In this document: positions 28,097 through 37,345 of the stretch, in pieces
How the letters are laid out: each line of letters starts with the position of its first letter
How positions within the stretch are numbered: position 1 is the first letter of the stretch
Source: Candidatus Poribacteria bacterium
GTDB taxonomy: Bacteria; Poribacteria; WGA-4E; JAJDTR01
NCBI GenBank assembly: GCA_028820655.1
Contig: JAPPIK010000054.1
Coordinates: 1-64,000, forward strand
Length of the DNA: 64,000 nt
Direction: 5' to 3'
Notes under the pieces: generated by a model
Seen by the model: only the letters and a program-made list of their open reading frames with translations
What the model was told of the DNA's origin: nothing
The model's database searches: none
Translations under genes and position numbers: made by a program

Positions 28097-28579
28097 ATGC
28101 TAAAAGAGATGCTGGATAAGATGTTTGATGGTGTGACCGTACCTTCAAATTTCACCGAATTCCTGATTTGGCTATTCGATCTCGGTTTCGACGTCATCGG
28201 AGTGTTCGTCATCGTCTGGATGCTCGTCTTTTTCATTCCGAGGCGCGACACGCTATATCTCAATACAATGAAGGCGGATATGGAGGACAGACGAGAGACG
28301 ATAAAGGTCTTGCATCAGGAAGTAGAGTCGTCGCGGGATATCATGACCGGACACATGTCGGAGCACAACAAGACGCAGACGAAATTGCTAAGTGACTGTG
28401 TTACGCTCATGCAAAACCTCGTTGCGAAAACTCAACAGCAAGGTAATCAAGCAAACGCGCTTTCGGGGCACATGACCAAACACGACACAACGCAGACGAT
28501 GCTGCTAAAGGAGTGTGTTGACCTTATGGCTAACCTCGCTGCAAAGATGGAGAAAAAGTCCGATACTGTTTCGCGTTAG
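28097..28579 (+). CDS. Single-helix coiled-coil membrane protein, paralogue 1
   Basis: I do not recognise the family. The 160-aa protein has one hydrophobic helix around residues 24-48 (FLIWLFDLGFDVIGVFVIVW) ending in the positive stop IPRRD, then a predicted coiled coil. The coiled-coil part is made of two repeats of about 33 residues: M-x-G-H-M-S-E-H-N-K-T-Q-T-K-L-L-S-D-C-V-x-L-M-x-N-L-V-A-K and L-S-G-H-M-T-K-H-D-T-T-Q-T-M-L-L-K-E-C-V. It lies between two glnD paralogues and 409 bp from its own paralogue. A membrane-attached scaffold is possible, but no function is shown. Confidence 0.8.
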   Translation: MLKEMLDKMFDGVTVPSNFTEFLIWLFDLGFDVIGVFVIVWMLVFFIPRRDTLYLNTMKADMEDRRETIKVLHQEVESSRDIMTGHMSEHNKTQTKLLSDCVTLMQNLVAKTQQQGNQANALSGHMTKHDTTQTMLLKECVDLMANLAAKMEKKSDTVSR

Positions 28580-28988
28580 AATTTGTGTCGTAGTTTCTGC
28601 ATCAGTTGCCTCGCCTACTCGCCAGCGTATAAGATCCGAAATGCAGCGTCTGTAGCAGGTTGATTCAGAGTTAGAAACTAACTAAGTTCGTTAACCTCGT
28701 TTTGTGTTGAAGAGAACTTTTTGGTCTAAAAGAACATCGTCGTTTATTGTTAACTCGCTAAGAATTAGACAGTGGTTAGCCGCCTATTTGACGAAGTTCA
28801 CAGCCATGTCGCCATCCTGATCATCGCAATTGAACCCGACATCCGTTCTAACCATTGGCGATAGACTTGGTGGCTACTGCCCACATTCTCTAAACGGTAT
28901 TTATTTAATGTCGGGATGAGCAGACCGAAACTCACTCATCCTATTCACTCATGAGGTACTAAGAGCAAAGAGAGGCTTTGATTGTCCA
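28580..28988. other. Intergenic region, nothing recognised
   Basis: About 410 bp of AT-rich non-coding DNA between the two paralogous membrane-protein genes. Its length suggests each gene has its own promoter. No clear motif was identified. Confidence 0.4.
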
Positions 28989-29456
28989 ATGGATACGAGT
29001 GCCGGTTTTTTAAAATTTCTATTCTGGTTCCTTGATTACGGCTTCGACATAATCGGCGTGGGTGTAATTATTTGGCTGCTCGTCTATTTCATTCCACGGC
29101 GAGATGCCCTCTATCTTGACACGATGAAAGAGGACATGGAGGACAGCCGTGAGACGATGAAGGTTTTGCATCGTGAAGTGGTGTCATCGCGGGTCCTGAT
29201 GACCGAACGCATGACGGAACACAACAAGATGCAGACGCAGCTGCTAAGCGATTGTGTCAAACTAATGGAAAATCTGGTAGCGCAAACCCAGCTACAGGAT
29301 TGCCACGCACACGAGTTCACCGAACACATGACCAATCACGACACGGCGCAAACTGTTCTGGTGAAGGAATGCGTGGACATCATCGCTAACCTCACCGCAA
29401 TGATTGGGGAACAACCCGATTCGGCTGAGAGCCAAAGCTCGACCTCAGCCACGTAA
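28989..29456 (+). CDS. Single-helix coiled-coil membrane protein, paralogue 2
   Basis: The 155-aa protein is clearly related to the gene at 28097. It has the same helix (FLFWFLDYGFDIIGVGVIIW), the same IPRRDxLYLxTMKxDMEDxRET junction, and the same two ~33-residue repeats with H-N-K-M-Q-T-Q-L-L-S-D-C-V and H-D-T-A-Q-T-V-L-V-K-E-C-V. It lacks the first ~10 residues of paralogue 1 and has a Ser-rich tail. Both Cys positions in the repeats are conserved. Function unknown; an ancient tandem duplication is inferred. Confidence 0.8.
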   Translation: MDTSAGFLKFLFWFLDYGFDIIGVGVIIWLLVYFIPRRDALYLDTMKEDMEDSRETMKVLHREVVSSRVLMTERMTEHNKMQTQLLSDCVKLMENLVAQTQLQDCHAHEFTEHMTNHDTAQTVLVKECVDIIANLTAMIGEQPDSAESQSSTSAT

Positions 29457-29780
29457 TCGAATCAATAAAAATCTTAAATCTCCTGTATCTGATGTGTCCA
29501 CCCGGCGTCGTCGATCTCACTTTCATAGATAACCCAATTAAACAAGTTTCAAAAATAAATTTACGTTTCGTTCTAAATGCAAACCGGTCTTGCTGGATTG
29601 ACAAATCCGGCAGATTCTATATCGAGGGTCTATATGTCCGTAGAAACCGATAGTTTTAGTCTTCTGCTCCTAAGGAATGGCTATTTAGGGTGAGAGTGAT
29701 GGGAGATCTTCCGCCTTCCACTCTTCTATCCTTCCAATCCTAGTCTTCCTAGTCCATGCGGAAGATGAACTTTTATATTA

Positions 29781-30145
29781 GACATCTTTCCAAATTGACC
29801 TTTGTTGCAGACGCGATTAATTATCCACTGGTTTCAAGTTAAAATTGAAGTGATGTTCCTTTCGCTCCAGCAGAATAGACCATTGGACAATTTATTGAAT
29901 CAACTCACATAGCCCCAGAGGGGATCAAGCGAACGGATAGTGAGTGCGATAGAGATCCCAAAGGCAGCAACACGCATTAGTCAATTTACAAAGATACGGA
30001 GACTTGAGGCCGGAAGTGAGAAGACAAGCACGTAAACAGGCATATAAGTACATTCCTTCAATCTCTTGACTGTGCATTTGCGCCTTTGGTTAATCGAGAC
30101 TGTGAACAAATCCAGAAACTACTGACATTATTTTGGAAAGATGTC
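29781..30145. mobile_element. MITE-like element with 14-bp terminal inverted repeats
   Basis: The left end GACATCTTTCCAAA (29781-29794) and right end TTTGGAAAGATGTC (30132-30145) are perfect inverted repeats. Each is flanked by TATTA (29776-29780 and 30146-30150), a plausible 5-bp target duplication. There is no transposase inside, so it would be a non-autonomous element. No second copy is in the window to confirm mobility. Confidence 0.5.
29928..29968. repeat. Family-C repeat, best-preserved copy
   Basis: GGGGATCAAGCGAACGGATA, then GTGAGTGCGATAGAGATCCC. The ends GGGATC and GATCCC are perfect inverted repeats, defining a unit of about 39 bp. It lies inside the MITE-like element. Confidence 0.7.
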
Positions 30146-30493
30146 TATTAAAAATTGCTTAACCAACAGGGCTTAAATAGTGTCGATGCAGGTAGTCATG
30201 TATTGTTCGCAACCGCATCGGTTGTGCGTTGATGGGTTGAATTCGACTCATGGCTAGGGCCAACCAAGCAAGGAAAACCATTCATCAAATCAAACATGAG
30301 GTGCTCCGCGATTATTGACGGAAGCAGTTAAAATCACCTGCTATCGGAGTGGAGTCCGCGAAAGTCTCAATCCAACAGTTTATAGCCAAGGATTGGACGA
30401 GAACGCCCACCTATGCGTTTTCATCCGGCTGCAGAGAGAAGTCACTGACTGATGTAGATAGAACCGCGTACAGTGAGAAATGGAGGTTGCCAG

Positions 30494-33187
30494 ATGCAGC
30501 AATCGGAAACCCAAGCGCTCGTTGCACAACTCAAGGCGTTGTCGGTAGACGGACGGGACCGGATCGAAAAGTGTCACCGATTCGGGCTTGGTGGAATTGA
30601 AATCGTCGAAGAATACACGCGCCTTGCCGATAATGTGGTTCAGCAAATCTACCAAGATGGAATACAGCGCGGAATGTTGCCGGAAGGTGCGCCGCTGACC
30701 ATTCTGGCATTAGGGGGATACGGTCGCGCAGAACTCAATCCGTATTCGGATATTGATGTAATGCTGGTGTACGACGACTCAAAAATCTCGGTCGGCGAAT
30801 TGGAATCCTTCGCGAGTCATCTTGTTGCAATACTCTGGGATGTTGGTTACGAGGTAGGCCACAGTTGCAGATCCATAAAGGAGTGCATTCAGGCCACGTA
30901 TGACGATTTTGTGTCGAAGACAGCAATGATCGAATCTCGTTACATTGTTGGCAAAAAGGAAGTGCACAAACAGTTGCTGCGGCAAATTGCCAAACACGTC
31001 TACAGGCGACAAATAAAAAAATTCACTGAGCAGGCCATTGAGGAATGGAAAGAGCGTCATGCCTCGCACGGTTCTACCATCTACTTGCAGGAACCGGACA
31101 TAAAAGAGAGTGTTGGAGGTCTAAGGGATTTTCACACCGCTATATGGATTACCGCCGTCAAGTACGGGATCAAAGATCTTCATTTACTTTCCAAGCGGAA
31201 CATTATCTCCTCAAGTGTTGCTGAAGCAAGCCGGGCGTCGATTGATTTTTTGTGGTGGTTGCGCAATGAGTTACACTATGTGACGAAGCGAAAAACCGAC
31301 AAGCTTTCCTTTGAAGTTCAGCATACTATCGCCAAGAATCTTGGATACTCCGACAAGGGAAGTATCTTGGCAGAGGAAGCAATGATGCGAGACTACTATC
31401 TGCGCGCCGAACATCTATCGGAGTTCACCAGCCTAATCATCAACATAGTGAATGACAGAGAATGGGCGGGAAGTCGAATAATAAAGCTCATGCGTTCTAT
31501 CAAGCTCTCTGATGGCTTTTCGATTACCGATAGGGAAATCTCTTTCCAGCCCGGTCAAGCAGACTTCTCGACGTATCCCACGCGCATAATGAGGTTGTTT
31601 GTGCACAAACAGCAACTTGGCTATGGCATCAGTAACAAGGTGACACAGGCAGTTATCGCCAATCTCCATCTGATTGATGAAGAGTTTCAAAGCACTCGCG
31701 CAAACACCGAGGCATTCCTCTCCATTCTTGGCAATTCAGCCGGAGTTGCGGAAACGCTTCGAGCAATGCATCGCTTGGAAGTGCTTGACTGCTATCTGCC
31801 CGAATTTAGTAAAGTTCGATCACTCGTCCGTTACGATCGCCCGCATCAATATACAGTTGATGAACATACGATGTACGCAATCGAGAACTTGGAGGAACAG
31901 GCGCTGGCGGAGGTAAATGATGGTCAAACTTTCATTGAGATGCTAAACTCGCTGGAAAAACCGGAATTGTTGCGGCTCGCAGTACTATACCACGATGTCG
32001 GGAAAGGGATAGAAGGACCCGAAGACCATGACCGGCGAAGCGTTGACGCGGCGAAAGCCATGCTAGACCGATTCTCACTTCCGGACGAGGATCGGGAAAT
32101 CGTGCTGTTCCTCATATCCAATCACCTCGAAATGTCCCATACGGCTCAACATCGAGATTTGGACGATCCAAAGACAATAGAACAGTTCGCTAGGCTTGTC
32201 GGGAACGAACAGAAAGCGATGATGCTTTACCTGTTGACATTCGCGGACATGCGTGCCGTAAGCACAAACATCTGGACAGAATGGAGCGCGACGCTGCTGC
32301 GTTCTCTCTACGATAGGACTATAAAATACCTGCGGGGCGAAGCCTATCGCATAGAATTGGATAGCCTGCAAAAGCAGGTCGGCGATCTAATCGGGGAATC
32401 AATTGGGGAAGATGCAATTGATCAACATTTTGACGCCATGTCCGACCAGCAATTGATCGGAAATTCCCCGGCTTTCATTTGCAAACAGATTGAACTGGTC
32501 GAGCAACTTGGGGATAATCCCATCGCCGTCTCCTGTTTTCAGGACTCCAAATTTCACACACAGATTGGAATCTGCACACGAGACCACCGTGGCACGTTCC
32601 GCAAAATTACGGGTGTGATTGCCGCGGAAAAAGTCAATATCATGAGTGCAGACATTGCGACCCGCAGCGATGGGATTGTTATTGACACCATCTGCTTATC
32701 GGATGAAACAACGCGAAGTGGTCTGAGCGCTGAGCATCGTGACCGGCTTGTGGACGCCCTTTGTAATATCTGGATTGACGAAGTTGACTTTGAAGCCGTA
32801 CTTAAGCAACTTGGGGAATCCGATCCATCGGATCAGGGGCGGCGAGACTTGACTTTCGAGGTTGTCGTCGACAATAGCGGGTCGGATTCGGCAACCATCA
32901 TTGACATCCGCGCCCAAGATCGAGTCGGTTTCCTTTATTTGGTAGCGGCCTTATTCCATGATTTGAATATCAATGTCCGCATCGCCAAAGTCACCACGGA
33001 GGATTGCACGGTGATGGACGCGTTCTATGCAGGTGAAACGAACGGGACAACGTTTGCAAAAGCAAACCGCATTGAAGAGATAAAAAACACCTTTTATGTT
33101 ACGGAGCCGGATGGACAAAAGATTACTGCACCGGACCGCATTGAGGAATTTAAGAAATCCCTGACAGATCGTCTAAGCGTTCAATAG
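30494..33187 (+). CDS. glnD: PII uridylyltransferase/uridylyl-removing enzyme GlnD, copy 2
   Basis: The 897-aa paralogue of the gene at 25102 has every domain and motif conserved: LALGGYGRAELNPYSDIDVM, the HD segment YHDVGKGIEGPEDHDRRSVD, NHLEMSHTA, and two ACT domains. A 23-codon tandem duplication at the C-terminus gives two versions of F-Y-x-x-E-x-[ND]-G (starting near 33022 and 33091), which accounts for its extra length over copy 1. ATG 30494 is chosen for its GGAGG ribosome binding site. It converges on the ABC ATPase gene. Two functional copies might serve different PII proteins; this is inference. Confidence 0.93.
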   Translation: MQQSETQALVAQLKALSVDGRDRIEKCHRFGLGGIEIVEEYTRLADNVVQQIYQDGIQRGMLPEGAPLTILALGGYGRAELNPYSDIDVMLVYDDSKISVGELESFASHLVAILWDVGYEVGHSCRSIKECIQATYDDFVSKTAMIESRYIVGKKEVHKQLLRQIAKHVYRRQIKKFTEQAIEEWKERHASHGSTIYLQEPDIKESVGGLRDFHTAIWITAVKYGIKDLHLLSKRNIISSSVAEASRASIDFLWWLRNELHYVTKRKTDKLSFEVQHTIAKNLGYSDKGSILAEEAMMRDYYLRAEHLSEFTSLIINIVNDREWAGSRIIKLMRSIKLSDGFSITDREISFQPGQADFSTYPTRIMRLFVHKQQLGYGISNKVTQAVIANLHLIDEEFQSTRANTEAFLSILGNSAGVAETLRAMHRLEVLDCYLPEFSKVRSLVRYDRPHQYTVDEHTMYAIENLEEQALAEVNDGQTFIEMLNSLEKPELLRLAVLYHDVGKGIEGPEDHDRRSVDAAKAMLDRFSLPDEDREIVLFLISNHLEMSHTAQHRDLDDPKTIEQFARLVGNEQKAMMLYLLTFADMRAVSTNIWTEWSATLLRSLYDRTIKYLRGEAYRIELDSLQKQVGDLIGESIGEDAIDQHFDAMSDQQLIGNSPAFICKQIELVEQLGDNPIAVSCFQDSKFHTQIGICTRDHRGTFRKITGVIAAEKVNIMSADIATRSDGIVIDTICLSDETTRSGLSAEHRDRLVDALCNIWIDEVDFEAVLKQLGESDPSDQGRRDLTFEVVVDNSGSDSATIIDIRAQDRVGFLYLVAALFHDLNINVRIAKVTTEDCTVMDAFYAGETNGTTFAKANRIEEIKNTFYVTEPDGQKITAPDRIEEFKKSLTDRLSVQ

Positions 33188-33223
33188 GGAGCAAGCAAGC
33201 GCTTTGCGCGCTCATTCTGCTCA

Positions 33224-34330
33224 TCAAGAACCGTCGTTAGCGGGCAAGACAGTAGCGTTTTCAGGATGCCATGTCAAATACACCCTGTCTCCGGTACGCC
33301 GGTAACTCTCCTTCCTGCCGACATGGCTCAGTTGGTGCGCAACCACCGACTTTCCGCCGGGGGCTTCCACGGTATACTGCCTCATCGCGCCGACGTACAT
33401 CTCTTCGCGAATAACCCCTGTTATAAAATTGAAAGCGTCCTTCGGTGGCTGAACTGTCAAGAGTATCTGTTCTGGGCGAATTGCCATCGTCACGGCGGCG
33501 CCCTCGCACAGATCTCTGTTGTGTTTGCCGGCGAATTCTACCTCTGAGTAGTTGTGCAGTCGTACTCTTGCCATATCGCCTTCTATTGCGAGAAGCCTGC
33601 CGTCAAGGAAATTGGATGTCCCGGTAAAATCAGCGACAAACCGGCTGTTTGGCTCATTGTAGATTTCAGCAGCGCTTCCAATTTGGCACGCTACGCCTTT
33701 GTTCATGATAGCGACCCTATCGGACAACGCAAACGCTTCGCCTTGGTCGTGCGTGACGTAAACAAAAGTTATTCCTACCTCACGCTGCAGTTCCTTCAAT
33801 TCTAGCTGCATCTGCTTCCGCAACTTCAAATCAAGAGCAGCTAAAGGCTCGTCTAACAGCAAGATGGATGGACGATTGATGAGCGCACGTGCCAGCGCCA
33901 CGCGCTGTCTCTCGCCGCCGGAGAGTTCGGCAGGCTTTCGATGCCCATATCCTGGCAGGCGCACCATCTCTAGAAATTCGCGGACTTGCGTTTTTATCTG
34001 CCTCTTGGGGACGTTTCTCATCTGCAATCCAAACCCGACGTTCTGTGCGACCGTCTTATGCGGAAACAACGCGTAATTCTGAAAGACGGTGTTAACATCC
34101 AAACGATAGGGCGGCGTGTCCCCGATTGCTTCATCGTCAATGAGAATCTCGCCGGAGGTAGGTTGATCGAATCCCCCAATCATGCGCAATGTTGTCGTTT
34201 TGCCGCATCCGCTCGGTCCAAGTAGAGAGAAGAATTCACCGCCGGCGATTTCAATTGACATGTCGTTCACGGCAACCGTATCGCCAAAGCATTTGGTCAC
34301 ACGCTTGAGGGTGATATTACCTTTTGACAT
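33224..34330 (-). CDS. ABC transporter ATP-binding protein, spermidine/putrescine (PotA)-type
   Basis: The 368-aa ATPase has Walker A GPSGCGKTT near residue 38, Q-loop NTVFQNYALFPH, signature LSGGERQRVALARAL, Walker B ILLLDEPLAALDLKLR, the switch His in YVTHDQGEA, and a C-terminal TOBE domain (MAIRPEQILL). This layout fits importers of polyamines, iron or sulfate in the CUT1/PotA group. No permease or binding protein is adjacent, so the substrate is unassigned. ATG 34330 is used, since the family begins at the following KGNITLKRVTKCFG; an upstream start adds 14 residues. Confidence 0.92.
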   Translation of the reverse strand: MSKGNITLKRVTKCFGDTVAVNDMSIEIAGGEFFSLLGPSGCGKTTTLRMIGGFDQPTSGEILIDDEAIGDTPPYRLDVNTVFQNYALFPHKTVAQNVGFGLQMRNVPKRQIKTQVREFLEMVRLPGYGHRKPAELSGGERQRVALARALINRPSILLLDEPLAALDLKLRKQMQLELKELQREVGITFVYVTHDQGEAFALSDRVAIMNKGVACQIGSAAEIYNEPNSRFVADFTGTSNFLDGRLLAIEGDMARVRLHNYSEVEFAGKHNRDLCEGAAVTMAIRPEQILLTVQPPKDAFNFITGVIREEMYVGAMRQYTVEAPGGKSVVAHQLSHVGRKESYRRTGDRVYLTWHPENATVLPANDGS

Positions 34331-34659
34331 AATCTCGTGCTGTACCAAAGCGGGCATAATCCCAATGTTCAAATTGCATCTGCAAGTGGCGAATCGATGT
34401 TTTTCGTGTTATAATGAACGTAGTTTCCCAAGTCGCATAGCGCCCTATTTTATCAGTGTCTGTACGTTTATTCAATTGGATTATCCGACTCTAGCGGCAT
34501 GGCATGATTGCTATACCGCAAACATCAGGTATCCGATTGGGAATTGGCAAATCCCCGACTTTCCAGCTTCTCTTACTACACCCGCTGTATTACGGTTGTC
34601 GAATCTCTATTCCGGATCCGGTAAAAATTATAGCTGTATCCTCGAAGGAGAAAAAAACT
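34331..34659. other. Divergent intergenic region
   Basis: About 330 bp between two divergently transcribed genes. CGAAGGAG at 34643 is the ribosome binding site of the rightward gene. Promoters for both genes should lie here, but no convincing pair was identified. Confidence 0.4.
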
Positions 34660-35676
34660 ATGCCAGAGCAAAATCGACAGTATATCTTTGCCTCACGGCC
34701 CGTTGGTTATCCGAAAGAATCCGACTTTAACCTCGTATCTTCACCCATGCCTACGCCTGGAGATGGGGAAGTTCTAATCCGCACCTGCTACCTGTCCGTG
34801 GACCCCTATATGCGTGGGCGAATGAGAAAATCAAAATCTTATGCCGCCTCATTGGAGATCGGCGATGTCGTGCTCGGCGGCACGGTGGGACAGGTTGTCA
34901 ATTCGAAACATCCGGACTTTCACGAGGGTGACATCGTCAAATCATACCTGGGTTGGCAAGAATACGGAGTTGCAGCCGGAAACTCCATTCAAAAGGTCGA
35001 TCCCTCTCTCGCGCCGATATCCACGGCGCTTGGGGTGCTTGGTATGCCGGGTCTGACGGCGTATTTCGGTCTGCTTGAAACTGGACAACTCGAAGATGGC
35101 GAACATGTGCTCGTGTCGGGCGCGGCAGGTGCTGTCGGCTCCACGGTGGGCCAAATCGCAAAGATTAAAGGCTGCCGAGTTGTCGGTGTCGCCGGTACCG
35201 ACGAAAAGATCAACCACGTCGTGAACGACCTCGGTTTCGACGACGCATTCAACTACAATTCTGTTACGGATTATGACGCGAAACTGCAAGCGCTTTGTTC
35301 TGATGGAGTCGATGTCTATTTTGACAACACGGGAGGCCCCGTAACCGATGCGGTCTTTCTAAATATAAACCTACGGGGGCGTATGGTAATCTGCGGTCAG
35401 ATTTCGCAGTATAATCTGCAAGAACCCGACCTCGGACCGAGGCTTCTGTGGCAACTGATCACCAAACGCGCCAGGGTTGAAGGAATGTTGGTGAGTGACT
35501 TCGCGGAACGGCACGAAGATGGTCTCCGGCAGATGGGGGAATGGGTCAGAGCCGGCAAATTGAAGTATAAAGAGACAATCACCGAGGGTCTTGAAAATGC
35601 GGCATCGGCATTTATCAGCATGTTGAAAGGCGGTAACATCGGCAAACAATTGGTTAAAGTGTCCGAACCGGAATAA
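34660..35676 (+). CDS. NADP-dependent oxidoreductase, zinc-independent MDR family (CurA/leukotriene B4 reductase-like)
   Basis: Medium-chain dehydrogenase/reductase of 338 aa. The N-terminal half contains YLSVDPYMRGRM, a signature of the double-bond reductase branch. The cofactor domain has VSGAAGAVGSTVGQIAKIKG (A-A-x-G-x-V-G type), and the NTGGPVTDAV and GRMVICGQISQYN segments follow. No catalytic zinc ligands are seen. These enzymes reduce alpha,beta-unsaturated carbonyls; the physiological substrate is unknown. ATG 34660 is placed by the ribosome binding site and by family start; the longer frame upstream is not conserved. Confidence 0.93.
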   Translation: MPEQNRQYIFASRPVGYPKESDFNLVSSPMPTPGDGEVLIRTCYLSVDPYMRGRMRKSKSYAASLEIGDVVLGGTVGQVVNSKHPDFHEGDIVKSYLGWQEYGVAAGNSIQKVDPSLAPISTALGVLGMPGLTAYFGLLETGQLEDGEHVLVSGAAGAVGSTVGQIAKIKGCRVVGVAGTDEKINHVVNDLGFDDAFNYNSVTDYDAKLQALCSDGVDVYFDNTGGPVTDAVFLNINLRGRMVICGQISQYNLQEPDLGPRLLWQLITKRARVEGMLVSDFAERHEDGLRQMGEWVRAGKLKYKETITEGLENAASAFISMLKGGNIGKQLVKVSEPE

Positions 35677-35851
35677 GCTTCAATGGGCCGCGAATTTGTG
35701 TAAGCTGCCTCTCTCAGCTCCCTAACTCTTCAGAAACCTCCTTACGTCGTAATTCTTCGGCACATGGATTCCTGAGGACAAAACGACGCACGGTTGGAAA
35801 CCCCTCTTGGTTCTACGAAGTCCGAATTTCGGTCCCCAAAGGAGAATGTAG

Positions 35852-37156
35852 ATGAAAGCTGGAACCGCCGCGAAAAACATCACGCCGCCAATCGGGGCAA
35901 ACACCCCGGTCGGCGAAACCACGGGAATACACGATTCCTTATTCCTCAAAGCACTCGTACTTGATGATGGGGCCAATCCTGTTGCTATCGTCTGCCTCGA
36001 CCTCAGCGGCGGTAGTGCCGCTTTCTGCTATGCGATGGCGGAGCGCATCCAAGAAAGAACGGGGATTCAACACACCCTAATCAACTTCTCGCACACTCAC
36101 TCTGCTCCCGGCGGCGGTCTTCCCGGCGATGCCGGCACGGGTGAGATGAACCGATGGATGGAAGACCTGAACGAATCGATTCCCGCAACAGTTGGAGAGG
36201 CTTGTGAAAACCGCTTCTCGGTAGCACTGCGAGCTGGCCGTGCGCCGGTGCAAGTTGGGTTTAATCGTCGTCTGCCGGATAAGGACGGATTTGTTCATAT
36301 GGCGGTCAACGAAAACGGAGCGGTTGTACCGTGGACAAACGTGTTGCAGATTTGTGCCGAAAATGGCGACACGCGATTAGTGCTCTTTGAACACGCCGCG
36401 CACCCCGTAATCGTGCATGGAGCTAGCAGCCTCTGCGGCGCGGACTACACCGGCTTCGCCGTTCAACGCATCAATGAGAAGTTAGGCGATGACGTCACGG
36501 CAATCTTCGCACAAGGGTGCGGCGGCAACGTCAACGGTTACCCGTTGAGAGGCGGCTGGGACAAAGCCGAAGAAGCCGGCCATATTCTCGGTGATGCTGT
36601 GATCGGCGCATTGCCTAACACTACGAAAATCATAGGGGATTCATTTAATGTGCGGTCAACCCGCGTGATGCTGCCCGCCCCGTTGCCCTCCATGGAGGTG
36701 TGGCATAAAACACACAATCTGCTGAAGCGCATCGCGTACGAACGGGGCACTGCCGGGCATGAACTTTACCGTGGAATGATTGGATCTTTAGAGATCATGA
36801 GAGGGATGATCGAGCGCGGCGAGCAACCGGAGTCGCGATTCGACATCACTGCCGTTTCGATTGGAACAGAGTGGTGTCTCATAACAATGCCGCAAGAACC
36901 CTTCTGTGAATACGAGTTATGGGTCGACGAAAACGCTCCTTTCGACCATGTAATGGTGTTCGGTTATACGAACGGCCAAATGGGGTATGTCCCCACGGAT
37001 AAGGCTCTGGCGCGCGGAGAGAAGGGCGGCTACGAAGCCGGTTCTTGTCCCAGCATTCGCGGTCATGCTCTACGCAGCCAGACGCATGCTCCGTTTGCCG
37101 TCGGTATCGAAGGCATGATCCACGATGCCATTTCCTCCCTCTGGAACAGAAACTGA
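35852..37156 (+). CDS. Neutral/alkaline non-lysosomal ceramidase-like protein
   Basis: The 434-aa protein opens with AGTAAKNITPPIGANTPVG and has SHTHSAPGGG near residue 87, the zinc-binding segment of the neutral ceramidase N-terminal domain. Further landmarks are FEHAAHPVIVHG and FAQGCGGNVNGYP. It lacks a signal peptide and the C-terminal immunoglobulin-like domain of full ceramidases, so it belongs to the shorter bacterial group, often annotated as hypothetical. Amide hydrolysis is likely; whether the substrate is ceramide is unproven. AAAGGAG precedes the ATG. Confidence 0.88.
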   Translation: MKAGTAAKNITPPIGANTPVGETTGIHDSLFLKALVLDDGANPVAIVCLDLSGGSAAFCYAMAERIQERTGIQHTLINFSHTHSAPGGGLPGDAGTGEMNRWMEDLNESIPATVGEACENRFSVALRAGRAPVQVGFNRRLPDKDGFVHMAVNENGAVVPWTNVLQICAENGDTRLVLFEHAAHPVIVHGASSLCGADYTGFAVQRINEKLGDDVTAIFAQGCGGNVNGYPLRGGWDKAEEAGHILGDAVIGALPNTTKIIGDSFNVRSTRVMLPAPLPSMEVWHKTHNLLKRIAYERGTAGHELYRGMIGSLEIMRGMIERGEQPESRFDITAVSIGTEWCLITMPQEPFCEYELWVDENAPFDHVMVFGYTNGQMGYVPTDKALARGEKGGYEAGSCPSIRGHALRSQTHAPFAVGIEGMIHDAISSLWNRN

Positions 37157-37345
37157 ACTACCTCGCAATAAAACTCAGTATGATACATAACTTCGCTCTC
37201 GAACCATGGGGGTCGGCATCTGTTGCCGGCAAAAAAATTGCATGCCTATCTGATCATTGGCGTCCCACGTGCATCATGTATAATGAAAGCCAAATCCGCA
37301 GTGTGAATCCCACCTATAACTCACACAGCAGCGGGAGGGATAACA

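Larger units (their letters stand above)
29457..30493. other. Long intergenic region with a MITE-like element
   Basis: About 1 kb without a credible gene upstream of glnD copy 2. Most of it is a 365-bp segment bounded by inverted repeats (29781-30145), which itself carries a family-C repeat. GGAGGTTGCCAG before 30494 is the ribosome binding site of glnD copy 2. Confidence 0.6.

Noticed and set aside
33181-33223. Shared terminator between convergent glnD copy 2 and the ABC gene
   Set aside because: The possible AGCGC/GCGCT stem is short and there is no T-run on either strand.
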